Of a stretch of DNA of 64,000 bases, positions 16,986-26,818 are shown in pieces; the stretch's first letter is position 1, and every line of letters begins with the position of its first letter. Below the pieces are notes generated by a model. The model made no database searches, was not told where the DNA came from, and saw nothing but the letters and a program-made list of their open reading frames with translations. Origin of the DNA: Gammaproteobacteria bacterium HGW-Gammaproteobacteria-11 (GTDB lineage Bacteria > Pseudomonadota > Gammaproteobacteria > Pseudomonadales > Pseudomonadaceae); the NCBI GenBank assembly GCA_002840055.1, contig PGZJ01000008.1:1-64000 (forward strand), in the 5' to 3' direction. The position numbers and the translations under genes are program-made.

Positions 16986-19900
16986 CCACAACCAGCGCAC
17001 AAATACCCCTGGCGCTGCGCTGCGTGCTGCGCGGCAGTCGGTTGATCGAGGCCAGCGCCGGTACCGGCAAAACTTTCACCATCTCGGCCCTGTATCTGCG
17101 GCTGGTGCTGGGGCATGGCGGCGACGCAGGCTTTGGCCGCGAACTGCTGCCACCGGACATTCTGGTGGTGACCTTTACCGAGGCGGCCACCCAGGAACTG
17201 CGTGACCGCATCCGCGCACGTCTGGTCCAGGCCGCCCAGGCCTTCCGCGATGAGCTGGATGAACTGGATCCGATTCTGCAGGGCCTGCGCGCCGACTACC
17301 CCGAGGCGGACTGGGCATCCTGCGCCCGCAAACTGGATATCGCCGCGCAGTGGATGGACCAGGCCGCAGTATCGACCATCCACAGCTGGTGCCAGCGCAT
17401 GCTGCGCGAGCACGCCTTCGACAGCGGCAGCCTGTTTACCCAGACACTGGAGACCGACCAGCGCGAACTACTGGCCGAGGTCGCCCGTGATTACTGGCGC
17501 CTGCACTGTTACCGGCTGCACGGCAGGGCGCTGGCCTGGGTTGATGAACATTGGCAACAGCCGGATGCGCTACTGGCCAGGACGCGGGTTCTGCTTGATC
17601 AGAAACTGCCGGTATCGACCATTGAGCTGCAAAGCCTGATCGAGGAGTCCCTGGCGTCGGCCGCCGCCGAGCTGGAGGCGCTCAAGGCGCCCTGGTTCGA
17701 TTGGGCCAATGAATTGGAGGGCATCCTGGAAAAAGCCCGTGATGCCAAGGCCTTTAACGGCACCAGCCTGAACCGCAAGAACCTGGCTAACTGGCTGGAC
17801 AAGCTGCGCGAGTGGGCGACGGATGCCCAGGCGCAGACCCTGGAAATCGGCAAGGGTTTCGAGCGGCTTACCCACCAGGGGCTGGCCGAGATCTGGAAAC
17901 AGGGCTCGCCGCCGGAGCATCCGGCACTGGAGGCCATAGCCGAGCTCAAGACCCGGCTTGCCGCGCTGGCCAGTCCGGCACAACCGGCCCTGCGCCATGC
18001 CGCTGGCTGGATGGCCGAGCGCTTTGATGCAGAAAAGCGTCGTCGCGCACAGATGGGCTTTGACGACATGCTTACGCGGCTCGACGATGCGCTGCAGGGC
18101 GACAACGGCGAGCGCTTGTCAGAGGTCATCCGCACACAGTTTCCGGTGGCCATGATCGATGAATTTCAGGACACCGACCCGCTGCAGTACCGCATCTTCG
18201 ATCGCATCTATCCCCTCGAGCACAGCCCGGAGGACACCGCGCTGCTGTTGATCGGCGACCCCAAGCAGGCCATCTATTCGTTCCGCGGGGCCGACATCTT
18301 TACCTATCTGTATGCACGCCGAGCGACCCAGGGCCGTCACGAACACCTGGACACCAACTTCCGTTCCAGCCAGCCGATGGTCGCGGCAGTCAACCATGTA
18401 TTCGATCTGGCCGAGCAACGTGCGGACCAGCAGGGCGCCTTCCGCTTCGGCGCCGGGGCTGAGGCGCTCCTGCCGTTCCAGCCGGTCGCCGCCCAGGGCC
18501 GCAAGGAGCGCTGGATGCTGCATGGCCAGATTGCTCCCGCATTGACCGCCTGGCACCTGCACAGCGACGAGCCGCTTACGGGCGAAGCCTATCGTCAGCA
18601 GATGGCCGCGCGCTGCGCCTCGGCCATGGTCGAACTACTGCAAGCTGGCCAGTCCGGACAGGCCGGCTTCGAACATCCCAAAGACGGTTGGCAAGGGGTG
18701 CGTCCGGCGGATATGGCGGTGCTGGTGCGCACCGGGCGTGAGGCCGAGATGATTCGCAATGCGCTGGCCGAACGAGGCGTGCGCAGCGTCTATCTGTCGG
18801 ACAAGGATTCGGTGCTCGACTCGCAGGAGGCGGTGGATGTATTACGCTGGCTGCGCGCCTGCGCCGAGCCGGGTAATGACCGTCTGCTGCGCGCCGCCCT
18901 GGCCAGCCCGACCCTGGATCAGTCCTGGGCCACGCTCGAGCGCCTGAATGAAGACGAGCGCCTGTGGGAACACCGGGTATTCCAGTTCACCGAGTACCGC
19001 CGCCTGTGGCAACGCCAGGGTGTGCTGCCGATGCTGCACCGCCTGCTGCATGATTTTGATCTGCCTGCCCGTCTGCTGCAGCGCGCCCATGGCCAGCGGC
19101 AACTGACCAATCTGCTGCACCTGGCCGAGATGCTGCAACGTGCCGCCCGCGAGCTGGATGGCGAACAGGCCCTGGTACGGCACTTGGCCGAGCTGATTCC
19201 GCTGGCCGGGGAGGGTGCAGGGGAGGAGCAGATACTGCGGCTGGAAAGCGATGCCGAACTGGTCAAGGTGGTGACCATCCACAAGTCCAAGGGCCTGGAA
19301 TACCCACTGGTGTTTCTGCCCTTCATCTGTCACAGCCGCCCGCTCAAGAGTGGTGAACCGGCGCGCTTCCACGATGGCGAGCGCCGCACCCTGGTGCTGG
19401 AACCCAGCGAAGCGGAACGCCGACTGGCCGATGCCGAGCGCCTGGGTGAAGACCTGCGCCTGCTCTACGTGGCCCTGACCCGCGCACGCCACGCCTGCTG
19501 GCTGGGCATGGCCGACCTGAAAAGCGGGCAGAGCAAGAGCTCGGTACTGCACCACAGCGCCGTGGGCCATCTGCTCGCCGGTGGTCAGGCGTTGTCGGCC
19601 AGTCCGGCGCTGGCGGAGTGGTTGCAGCCGTGGCGTGATGTCCCCGCAGAGGTGATCGCCGTCAGTCCGGCGCCGGAAGTGCAGGAGCAGGTCTATCAAC
19701 CCCTGCAAGCCTTACCGCCGCAGATCCTGGCGCGGCAGCCGCAACATGCCAGCTTTGAATCCTGGTGGATTGCCTCCTACAGCGCCCTGGCGATTGGCAG
19801 CGAAGAGCTGGGCGGGCTGGGCAGAGGTATCGGCAATGCGCCGGACAATCCGGCTGCCGAGAAAATGGCCGATGATGAACGCGCTGCGCGCTTTATACCG

Positions 19901-20677
19901 CTGCGCGCCGGTGAACTGCCGACCATTCACCGTTTTCCGCGTGGCCCGCAGCCGGGTACGTTCCTGCACGGGCTGCTCGAGCTGGCCGGTCGCGAAGGCT
20001 TTGCCGTGCTGGCGGACCGGCAGCAGTGTATCGACTGGCTGCGCCCGCGCTGTATTCGCCGCGGTTGGGGCGTCTGGACCGAGTGTCTGGCGGACTGGCT
20101 GATCAGTCTGTTGCGGCAACCCGCGTTGCTGCGGCGGGTCGATTCAACGACTGAGCTGTGCCTGGCTGATCTGTCGCCCGGCCAATACCAGCCGGAGATG
20201 GAGTTCATGTTCAGTGCCCGGCGGGTCGATGTGCAGCAGCTTGATCATCTGGTCTGTGCTGCGACTCTGGATGGCCAGCCGCGCCCGGCGCTGCTGCGCG
20301 ATCGCCTCAATGGTCTGTTCAAGGGTTTTATCGATCTGGTGTTCGAGCACCAGGGGCGCTATTACGTGGTCGATTACAAATCCAACTGGCTTGGCGCCAG
20401 CGCCAGTGATTATGTCGACGAGGCCATGCAGCGGGTGATTCTGGAACAGCGCTACGATCTGCAATATGTATTCTACGTGCTGGCGCTGCACCGTCAGCTC
20501 AAGGCGCGTCTGCCGGATTATGACTACGAGACACACATGGGCGGCGCGCTGTACTGGTTTGTGCGCGGCGTGGATTCGCCCCAGGCCGGCCTCTGGCATG
20601 ACCGCCCACCAAAGCGTCTGATCGAAGATCTGGACCGGCTGTTTATGGGCCAACCCGCCGTGGAGAGCGCTCTATGA
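16982..20677 (+). CDS. recB: Exodeoxyribonuclease V beta subunit (RecB)
   Basis: 1231 residues. An N-terminal SF1A (UvrD-like) 3'-5' helicase: Walker A EASAGTGKTFTI (about residues 23-34), Walker B MIDEFQDTDP, motif III GDPKQAIYSFRGAD, motif IV TNFRS, motif V VTIHKSKGLEYPLVFLP and motif VI LLYVALTRARHA. The C-terminal nuclease domain has GFIDLVFEHQGRYYVVDYKSNW, with the Asp and Asp-Tyr-Lys active-site residues. The ATG at 16982 overlaps the recC stop as ATGA, indicating translational coupling; an in-frame ATG at 16946 lies inside recC and is less likely. All catalytic motifs appear intact. Confidence 0.97.
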   Translation: MTTTSAQIPLALRCVLRGSRLIEASAGTGKTFTISALYLRLVLGHGGDAGFGRELLPPDILVVTFTEAATQELRDRIRARLVQAAQAFRDELDELDPILQGLRADYPEADWASCARKLDIAAQWMDQAAVSTIHSWCQRMLREHAFDSGSLFTQTLETDQRELLAEVARDYWRLHCYRLHGRALAWVDEHWQQPDALLARTRVLLDQKLPVSTIELQSLIEESLASAAAELEALKAPWFDWANELEGILEKARDAKAFNGTSLNRKNLANWLDKLREWATDAQAQTLEIGKGFERLTHQGLAEIWKQGSPPEHPALEAIAELKTRLAALASPAQPALRHAAGWMAERFDAEKRRRAQMGFDDMLTRLDDALQGDNGERLSEVIRTQFPVAMIDEFQDTDPLQYRIFDRIYPLEHSPEDTALLLIGDPKQAIYSFRGADIFTYLYARRATQGRHEHLDTNFRSSQPMVAAVNHVFDLAEQRADQQGAFRFGAGAEALLPFQPVAAQGRKERWMLHGQIAPALTAWHLHSDEPLTGEAYRQQMAARCASAMVELLQAGQSGQAGFEHPKDGWQGVRPADMAVLVRTGREAEMIRNALAERGVRSVYLSDKDSVLDSQEAVDVLRWLRACAEPGNDRLLRAALASPTLDQSWATLERLNEDERLWEHRVFQFTEYRRLWQRQGVLPMLHRLLHDFDLPARLLQRAHGQRQLTNLLHLAEMLQRAARELDGEQALVRHLAELIPLAGEGAGEEQILRLESDAELVKVVTIHKSKGLEYPLVFLPFICHSRPLKSGEPARFHDGERRTLVLEPSEAERRLADAERLGEDLRLLYVALTRARHACWLGMADLKSGQSKSSVLHHSAVGHLLAGGQALSASPALAEWLQPWRDVPAEVIAVSPAPEVQEQVYQPLQALPPQILARQPQHASFESWWIASYSALAIGSEELGGLGRGIGNAPDNPAAEKMADDERAARFIPLRAGELPTIHRFPRGPQPGTFLHGLLELAGREGFAVLADRQQCIDWLRPRCIRRGWGVWTECLADWLISLLRQPALLRRVDSTTELCLADLSPGQYQPEMEFMFSARRVDVQQLDHLVCAATLDGQPRPALLRDRLNGLFKGFIDLVFEHQGRYYVVDYKSNWLGASASDYVDEAMQRVILEQRYDLQYVFYVLALHRQLKARLPDYDYETHMGGALYWFVRGVDSPQAGLWHDRPPKRLIEDLDRLFMGQPAVESAL

Positions 20678-22737
20678 AAGACGCCCAGATCGATTGGCTG
20701 GAACAGAGCAAGCAGCAACCGGACCCCCTGCAGGATGCCCAGGCATTGCTGGCGCTGCTGGATGACTGGCTGGCCTGCGGTTGGCTGCGCGCACTGGACC
20801 GGGCGCTGGCCGGGTTTCTGCTGGAACGTGAGCCGAGCACCGATGCGCGGGTGCTGCTGGCGGCGGCACTGGTCAGTCATCAACTGGGTCACGGGCATGT
20901 GTGCCTGGACCTGGGTATGACCCTGGACGAACCGGATTTTGCCCTGTCGTTGCCCCCCGAAGGTGAAGGCAGCCTTGATGTGCTGTTGCCCTCACAGCTG
21001 CTGCGCAGCCTGACACTGGCCGGCTGGCAAGCGGCACTGAATGCTAGCCGGGTGGTCGACAGCGGGCAGTACGAGCATGCCCTGCGGCCCTTGGTACTGG
21101 TCGGGCAGCGCCTGTATTTACGGCGTTATTTTCGGTATGAGCAGCAGGTGGTGCAGGGCCTGCAACGCCGACTGGCGCAACCCTTGACGATGCCCGAGGC
21201 GCTGCCCCAGCGTCTGGCGGTGCTGTTTGCCGACAGCCAACAAACACCGGACTGGCAACGCATCGCCTGCGCTCTGGCCGCGCGCGGCGCCTTCAGCATC
21301 ATCACCGGCGGTCCGGGTACCGGCAAAACCACCACTGTGGTCAGACTGCTGGCGCTGTTGCAGGCGCCCGCAGTGGAGGCGGGGCAGGCGCTACGTATTC
21401 GTCTGGCCGCGCCAACCGGCAAGGCCGCCGCAAGACTGACCGAGTCGATTGGCCAGCAGGTCGGCCGCTTGCCGGTGGCGGAGGCCGTGCGCGAGCAGAT
21501 CCCCAGTGAAGTCAGCACCCTGCACCGGCTGCTCGGCAGCCTGCCTGACAGTCGGCATTTCCGCCATCACGCGGGTAACCCGCTGGCGCTGGACGTGCTG
21601 GTGATCGACGAAGCCTCGATGATCGACCTGGAAATGATGGCCTGCGTACTCAATGCCTTGCCACCCGGCGCGCGACTGATACTGCTGGGTGACAAGGATC
21701 AATTGGCCTCGGTCGAGGCCGGCGCGGTACTGGGTGATCTCTGCCGCCATGCCGAAGGCGGATTTTATACGGCGGCCACCCGCGACTGGCTGGAACACAA
21801 CAGCGGCCAGTCCCTGGCGCAAGCTGGACTGCAGGAGGGTGATGCGACCGGCCATCAACTGGAACAGCAGACCGCCATGTTGCGCCACTCCCACCGCTTT
21901 GATTCGAATAGCGGTATTGGCGAGCTGGCGCGTGCGGTCAATCGCGGTGATGCCGCTGCGGCCAGGCAATTGCTGCAGACGGGCGGCTTTGCCGATATCC
22001 ATCGGCAGCGGGTCAGTGCAGTTACCGATATGGCCTTTGAAAGCTTGGCGCTGGGTGCAGCGTTGCCGGGTTATGCCTTGTACCTTCAGCTTCTCGCGGA
22101 TGCCCGGCCAAAACCGGAGGTGCCGGCTGGAGACCCGGTCTGGGAAGCATGGGCCCAGCAGGTGCTGCAGGCCTTTGATCAGTTCCAGCTGCTGTGCGCC
22201 GTGCGCAAGGGCAACTGGGGTGTCGATGCGCTTAATCTGCGGGTGGCCAATCTGCTGCACCGGCGCGGTCTGCTGAGTGCCGACCAGGGCTGGTACGAAG
22301 GGCGGCCGGTGCTGGTCACCCGCAACGACTACAGCCTGGGGCTGATGAATGGCGATATCGGCATTGCCCTGCGCGTGCGCGAAAAGCCCCTGCAACCCGG
22401 CGCATCAGAGCGTGAAGAGCTGCGGGTGGCCTTTCCGCGCAATGACGGCAAGGGCGGTGTGCGTTTTGTATTACCCAGCCGCCTGACCGAGGTCGAGTCG
22501 GTGTTTGCCATGACCGTACACAAGTCCCAGGGCTCGGAATTCCAGCATGCGGCCCTGATGCTGCCGGATGCCCGCAGCCCGGTACTGACCAAGGAACTGG
22601 TGTACACCGCCATCACCCGTGCCAGCCAGCACTTCACCCTGGTGGAAGCACGGGACGGCGTCTTTGAGCAGGCGGTGCAGACGCCGGTGCGGCGGATCAG
22701 CGGTTTGGATCTGGGGCAGGCCGCGTCATCAGGTTAA
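20674..22737 (+). CDS. recD: Exodeoxyribonuclease V alpha subunit (RecD)
   Basis: 687 residues, SF1B 5'-3' helicase. Walker A GGPGTGKTTTVVRLL (around residue 212), Walker B VLVIDEASMIDL, GDKDQLASVEAGAVLGDL, and the C-terminal MTVHKSQGSEF and YTAITRAS motifs are complete. The N-terminal region is the RecB-interacting part. The start codon overlaps the recB stop (ATGA). RecD is the fast motor of the complex. The gene ends 131 bp before a type VI effector gene, and no clear terminator is seen in between. Confidence 0.96.
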   Translation: MKDAQIDWLEQSKQQPDPLQDAQALLALLDDWLACGWLRALDRALAGFLLEREPSTDARVLLAAALVSHQLGHGHVCLDLGMTLDEPDFALSLPPEGEGSLDVLLPSQLLRSLTLAGWQAALNASRVVDSGQYEHALRPLVLVGQRLYLRRYFRYEQQVVQGLQRRLAQPLTMPEALPQRLAVLFADSQQTPDWQRIACALAARGAFSIITGGPGTGKTTTVVRLLALLQAPAVEAGQALRIRLAAPTGKAAARLTESIGQQVGRLPVAEAVREQIPSEVSTLHRLLGSLPDSRHFRHHAGNPLALDVLVIDEASMIDLEMMACVLNALPPGARLILLGDKDQLASVEAGAVLGDLCRHAEGGFYTAATRDWLEHNSGQSLAQAGLQEGDATGHQLEQQTAMLRHSHRFDSNSGIGELARAVNRGDAAAARQLLQTGGFADIHRQRVSAVTDMAFESLALGAALPGYALYLQLLADARPKPEVPAGDPVWEAWAQQVLQAFDQFQLLCAVRKGNWGVDALNLRVANLLHRRGLLSADQGWYEGRPVLVTRNDYSLGLMNGDIGIALRVREKPLQPGASEREELRVAFPRNDGKGGVRFVLPSRLTEVESVFAMTVHKSQGSEFQHAALMLPDARSPVLTKELVYTAITRASQHFTLVEARDGVFEQAVQTPVRRISGLDLGQAASSG

Positions 22738-22868
22738 CCCGTGCCGCAGGGCGGCAAGTTCTGCCAAACGGTTCACACCTGCGGGCGGCAGGCTTTGCTC
22801 TCAGGTCAGCGGCGCCCTAGCATCTGTTACTCAGTGCCGCGTTGCACATCTTGCCAAAGGATATGGCT

Positions 22869-24806
22869 ATGTCTGGAAAACCTGCTGCCCGTCAGGGCGA
22901 CCCAACCCAGTGCCCAAAAGACGGGCACGGCAGTCACAGCATCACCGCCGGCTCGGCGGATGTCCTCTTCAACGGCCTTCCGGCTGCACGGCTAGGCGAC
23001 CCCACGTCCTGCGGCAGTACGCTGAGTGGCCAGGTGATCCCCAATGTGCTGATCAATGGTCGTCCAGCGGTGGTCATGGGCAGTACCGGCAGTCATGGTG
23101 ACGTGGTGATAGGTGGTTCCGGCGACATTTTCATCGGGGGTGGCGTCAGTATTGGCGCCTACACTAGCGCGGCCAGCTCTTTAACCGGTGCCACTTCAGC
23201 GGCTCTGGCTGGTGCCGGCCGTCTGCTGCGTTCAGACGGAGCCCACCCCGCCGGCATTGACCAACAAACCCTGCAACCCCGGGACATGGCTTACAGCATT
23301 GAAGAAGAGGAGGAAGAGGACGAAACCGAACTGCCACTGCAGCAGCGTATTACCCTGCGGGTCGGTATGTTCTTTGATGGTACCGGCAACAACGCGCCCA
23401 ACGCCGCCCTTACCGCTGCCTGCCGTAGTGAAGATGTGCAGGACTTTGGTGAAGAAATGCTGGGGGGCGTAGCTGCATTTTGTGAGGCCCATGGTTATCG
23501 GGATACCAATGGTGATGGCTTCTTTGATCAGATGCCGGGTACCAGTTTTGGTAATGAGCTGAGTAATGTGGCTTTGCTTTATGATCTTTTCAAAGATCAG
23601 TCTGGTAGAAATATCGATAGTGAAACTGCCCAGGCCAGCATTAAAGTTTATATCGATGGCATAGGTACTCAGAGTGGTAGCGAAGACTCCAAATGGGGTT
23701 TGGCGCAAGGCCAGGGCGATACGGGAGTTGTCCAGCGAGTTCAGCAAAGTCCGCATTTGCTTATGGACAAGCTGATTCAACTGATCGGTAATAACCCTCA
23801 GGTGGTGATCGACAAAATTCAATTTGATATTTTTGGATTTAGCCGAGGAGCTGCGGCGGCGCGCCACTTTGCCAATGAAGTGCTGAAGTCAGGCGGTGGC
23901 GTTCTTGCTGACCATCTTGGTCAAGGTTTTACCGCACTAGCCCCAGACTTTGATTGGGAGGCAAGCGTCAGCATCAACTTTGTCGGCCTGTTCGATACCG
24001 TGGCCGCTGTGGGTGACCTATTTCGAGGCGATATCAGGGTTGGCGATAGTCGCAACCCTGGTGTGAACCTGTACTTGCCACCCGGTTGTGCGCGCAAGGT
24101 GGTGCATTTGACCGCGGCGGATGAGCACCGCCACAACTTTAGCCTGAATCGGGTAGATCCGGCCCACGAGGAACTGGTCTTGCCCGGTGTACACTCCAAT
24201 CTTGGGGGTGGTTATCCTGTCCGGGTGCGTGAGCGCTTGCTGGTTTCAAGGCCGCGAGTGTTTCGTGCAGGCTATTACCCGCTGGATAGTATTGACCGGC
24301 AAAAACTGCAGACCTCCATGGCCTGGCGCGCCCGCGCAGAGGATGAACAGCGCCTGAGACAGCTTGGCCTGCCGGGGGCGGGTGAGTTTATCGCCGAGGT
24401 GCATCCGGTAAATCGTTATTACAGCTCTGGGTCGCTGGCTGCGCCCGATATGCTTTTGACGCTGGGGCTTGATCGCGAAGTGCGTGGTGAGTTGTCGCGT
24501 GTGGCTCTACGCGTTATGCATGCCAAAGGGGTACAACACGGCGTGCCTTTTGGAGCTATTGATGACGATGATCAACGATTTAAAGTACCCAGCGATTTGC
24601 AACCCATCGCTGCCAAGGTAATGGATGCAGCCTTGGCCGGTCAGAACGCGATGCTGGATGAAGTGGAAAAGCGTTTTCTGCATAGCCGCTATATTCATAC
24701 GTCAGCCAACTGGGTGCCCACCTTTGGTTTTATGGTCAACAAGCCCCGTGCCAACTATGTTCGTGCTATTTACGACGATATACCCCAGCGAGGCTATCCG
24801 GCATGA
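22869..24806 (+). CDS. Type VI secretion PAAR-Tle1 lipase effector (DUF2235)
   Basis: 645 residues. Residues 1 to about 90 form a PAAR domain (ARQGDPTQC, GLPAARLGDPTSCG, GRPAVVMGS), which caps the VgrG spike. A small-residue linker and an acidic run (about 145-152) lead to a DUF2235 alpha/beta hydrolase: FDGTGNN (169-175), nucleophile GFSRGA (Ser325), NFVGLFDTVAA and VHSNLGGGYP. This is the Tle1 phospholipase family, delivered to rival cells' periplasm. The start at 22869 has AAAGGA seven bases upstream; an in-frame TTG at 22842 is less likely. The stop overlaps the ATG of the first of four tandem lipoproteins, the expected immunity genes. No type VI structural genes are nearby. Part of the gene is more AT-rich than recBCD, consistent with transfer. 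Confidence 0.9.
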   Translation: MSGKPAARQGDPTQCPKDGHGSHSITAGSADVLFNGLPAARLGDPTSCGSTLSGQVIPNVLINGRPAVVMGSTGSHGDVVIGGSGDIFIGGGVSIGAYTSAASSLTGATSAALAGAGRLLRSDGAHPAGIDQQTLQPRDMAYSIEEEEEEDETELPLQQRITLRVGMFFDGTGNNAPNAALTAACRSEDVQDFGEEMLGGVAAFCEAHGYRDTNGDGFFDQMPGTSFGNELSNVALLYDLFKDQSGRNIDSETAQASIKVYIDGIGTQSGSEDSKWGLAQGQGDTGVVQRVQQSPHLLMDKLIQLIGNNPQVVIDKIQFDIFGFSRGAAAARHFANEVLKSGGGVLADHLGQGFTALAPDFDWEASVSINFVGLFDTVAAVGDLFRGDIRVGDSRNPGVNLYLPPGCARKVVHLTAADEHRHNFSLNRVDPAHEELVLPGVHSNLGGGYPVRVRERLLVSRPRVFRAGYYPLDSIDRQKLQTSMAWRARAEDEQRLRQLGLPGAGEFIAEVHPVNRYYSSGSLAAPDMLLTLGLDREVRGELSRVALRVMHAKGVQHGVPFGAIDDDDQRFKVPSDLQPIAAKVMDAALAGQNAMLDEVEKRFLHSRYIHTSANWVPTFGFMVNKPRANYVRAIYDDIPQRGYPA

Positions 24807-25474
24807 CTATGCGCCTGCTGATCCTAGGTTGTCTGTTGTTGGTTAGCGCTTGTACCAGCCACTCATCCGACTCGTTCCGCCCGCCGCCGCCCTCTTTGCC
24901 TTATCGCACCTGGGATGTGGGCCTGTTTGCTCCTGACTATATGGAGACCTGGGTAGAAAGTGTGGATGTGCTGGACCAGCGTGGTCAGGGCTATTATCGA
25001 GTGCATGGTGGGCTTGCAGCTATTCAAAGCCCCCCGAATAATCGTGGAAATCCTCGTGGATGGCCGACTCGCCCTGGAGCTGGTGCCACAAGACCCATGA
25101 CAGGTATCGATCTGCCAAAAGTCATTTTTGTTCGATGGCAGTCACTGGCAGAGCCGCAAACCTACCGGGTGCGTATCCCTATTGACGATTGGGTAAGAGA
25201 TGAGATGCTCAAGCCCTATGAATTGCACTGTTATATCACCAATTCTCATATGCGTGATTACCGGCGTTTTCTTGCCATCGGATTGGCCCCCGGTGGTATA
25301 GCCAAGGTGTGGCTGGTTGGAAATTGTGTCGATCCTATCGAAGTCGGCCGTTTCGAAGGGATGATCAACCCCAAAGGGCCTTATGATGGTACGTCAGAAG
25401 GTCGGCACCGGCCTCTCTCGCCCGTATCCAAAGCCTATGTCGAGAGCCATGAAATCCCCTTCGACAGCTGGTAA
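24803..25474 (+). CDS. DUF2931-like lipoprotein, putative Tle1 immunity protein (copy 1)
   Basis: 223 residues. A lipoprotein signal with lipobox LLLVSAC places it in the periplasm, where an incoming lipase would act. Shared core motifs: LPYRTWDVGLFAP, WVESVDVLDQRG, PRGWP, GIDLPK, FVRWQSLAEPQTYRVRIPI and the C-terminal DSW, in line with the DUF2931 family found beside type VI lipase effectors. ATGA overlap with the effector stop; a second in-frame ATG two codons on is possible. Blocks: N-terminal GLFAPDY type, middle YELHCYITNSH with KVWLVGNC, C-terminal RHRPLSPVSKAYVESHEI. Immunity function is inferred from position and export signal. Confidence 0.82.
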   Translation: MTMRLLILGCLLLVSACTSHSSDSFRPPPPSLPYRTWDVGLFAPDYMETWVESVDVLDQRGQGYYRVHGGLAAIQSPPNNRGNPRGWPTRPGAGATRPMTGIDLPKVIFVRWQSLAEPQTYRVRIPIDDWVRDEMLKPYELHCYITNSHMRDYRRFLAIGLAPGGIAKVWLVGNCVDPIEVGRFEGMINPKGPYDGTSEGRHRPLSPVSKAYVESHEIPFDSW

Positions 25475-25477
25475 CCC

Positions 25478-26143
25478 ATGCGCCTCTTCGCTCTGATCCT
25501 GTTGCTGCTACTCAGCGCTTGTACCAGTCACCCATCCGACCCGTTCCGCTTGCCGCCGCCCACATTGCCTTATCGCACTTGGGAGGTGGGCCTCTTTGCC
25601 CCAGACTATATGGAAGTCTGGGTTGAAAGTGTGGATGTGCTGGATCAGCGCGGAGAGGGTTACTTTGACGTGCATGGTGGTCTCGCTTCAATTCAGAAAC
25701 CTCCGAACAATCGCGGAGATCCTCGAGGCTGGCCTGATCGGCCTGGTGCGGGTAAAGCCATGCCCATGACCGGTATCGATCTGCCGAAAAACATTTTTGT
25801 CCGCTGGCAGTCACTCGCAGAACCACAAACCTACCGGGTGCGTATTCCTATTGAGGATTGGGTAAGAGCAGAAATGCTCACTCCATATCCTGGCTATTGC
25901 CGTCTGAATGACACGCACATTCAAGGTTATCGGAATATCATCACTATCGGTCTTGCTCCCGGCGGTATAGCCAAGCTATGGCTAATTGGTCCTTGTCTCG
26001 AACCCATTGAAATTGGTCGCTTTGAAGGCATGATTAACCCAAATGGGCCTTACGACGGCACGTCAGAAGGCCGGCACCGGCCTCTCTCGCCCGCATCCAA
26101 AGCTTATGTCGAGAGCCATGAAATCCCCTTCGACAGCTGGTAA
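25478..26143 (+). CDS. DUF2931-like lipoprotein, putative immunity paralogue (copy 2)
   Basis: 221 residues, lipobox LLLLSAC. It starts four bases after the copy 1 stop (TAACCCATG), with no obvious separate ribosome-binding site, so it is translationally coupled. N-terminal and C-terminal blocks match copy 1 (GLFAPDYME; RHRPLSPASKAYVESHEI), whereas the middle block (PGYCRLNDTHIQGYRN...LWLIGPC) matches copy 3 almost base for base. This mosaic structure points to gene conversion within the array. Confidence 0.8.
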   Translation: MRLFALILLLLLSACTSHPSDPFRLPPPTLPYRTWEVGLFAPDYMEVWVESVDVLDQRGEGYFDVHGGLASIQKPPNNRGDPRGWPDRPGAGKAMPMTGIDLPKNIFVRWQSLAEPQTYRVRIPIEDWVRAEMLTPYPGYCRLNDTHIQGYRNIITIGLAPGGIAKLWLIGPCLEPIEIGRFEGMINPNGPYDGTSEGRHRPLSPASKAYVESHEIPFDSW

Positions 26144-26146
26144 CCC

Positions 26147-26815
26147 ATGCCTCTCATTCCGCTGATTTTGTTGCTGGTGCTCGGTGCGTGTTCCAGTACT
26201 GCGACCGATCCGCTGCTTCCGCCGCCGCCCACATTGCCTTATCGCACCTGGGAGATTGGCCTGCTAGCACCAAGTTACATGGAAGCTTGGGTTGAAAGTG
26301 TGGATGTACTTGATCAAAGAGGTCATGGTTATTATCGGGTTCACGGTGGGGTTGTATCTGTTCAAAATCCGCCAAATAATCGAGGAGATCCACGCGGATG
26401 GCCGCGTCGTCCAGGTGCTGGCGCTTCACGGCCAATGACCGGCATCGACCTACCGAAAATCATTTTTGTACGCTGGCAGTCGCTGGCCGAGCAGCAGACT
26501 TATCGGGTGCGTATCCCTATCGATGACTGGGTAAGGAATGAAATGCTCACTCCGCATCCTGGCTATTGCCGCCTCAATGACACGCACATTCAGGGTTACC
26601 GGAATATCATATCTATAGGTCTTGCTCCCGGCGGTATAGCCAAGCTATGGCTAATTGGTCCTTGTATTGAGCCCATTGAAATTGGTCGCTTTGAGGGCAT
26701 GATCAACCCCGATGGCCCATACGATGGCATGTCCAATGGAGAACATTATCGTCTGCCCAGTGAGCATGCCCAGCGCTATATCGAAACCCACGGTATCCCC
26801 TATGATAGCTGGTAA
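26147..26815 (+). CDS. DUF2931-like lipoprotein, putative immunity paralogue (copy 3)
   Basis: 222 residues, lipobox LLVLGAC. Starts four bases after copy 2. Its N-terminal block (GLLAPSYMEAWVES) and C-terminal block (EHYRLPSEHAQRYIETHGI) match copy 4, while the middle block (PGYCRLNDTHIQGYRN, KLWLIGPC) matches copy 2. Core motifs are the same as in copy 1, so all copies look intact and expressible. Confidence 0.8.
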   Translation: MPLIPLILLLVLGACSSTATDPLLPPPPTLPYRTWEIGLLAPSYMEAWVESVDVLDQRGHGYYRVHGGVVSVQNPPNNRGDPRGWPRRPGAGASRPMTGIDLPKIIFVRWQSLAEQQTYRVRIPIDDWVRNEMLTPHPGYCRLNDTHIQGYRNIISIGLAPGGIAKLWLIGPCIEPIEIGRFEGMINPDGPYDGMSNGEHYRLPSEHAQRYIETHGIPYDSW

Positions 26816-26818
26816 GCC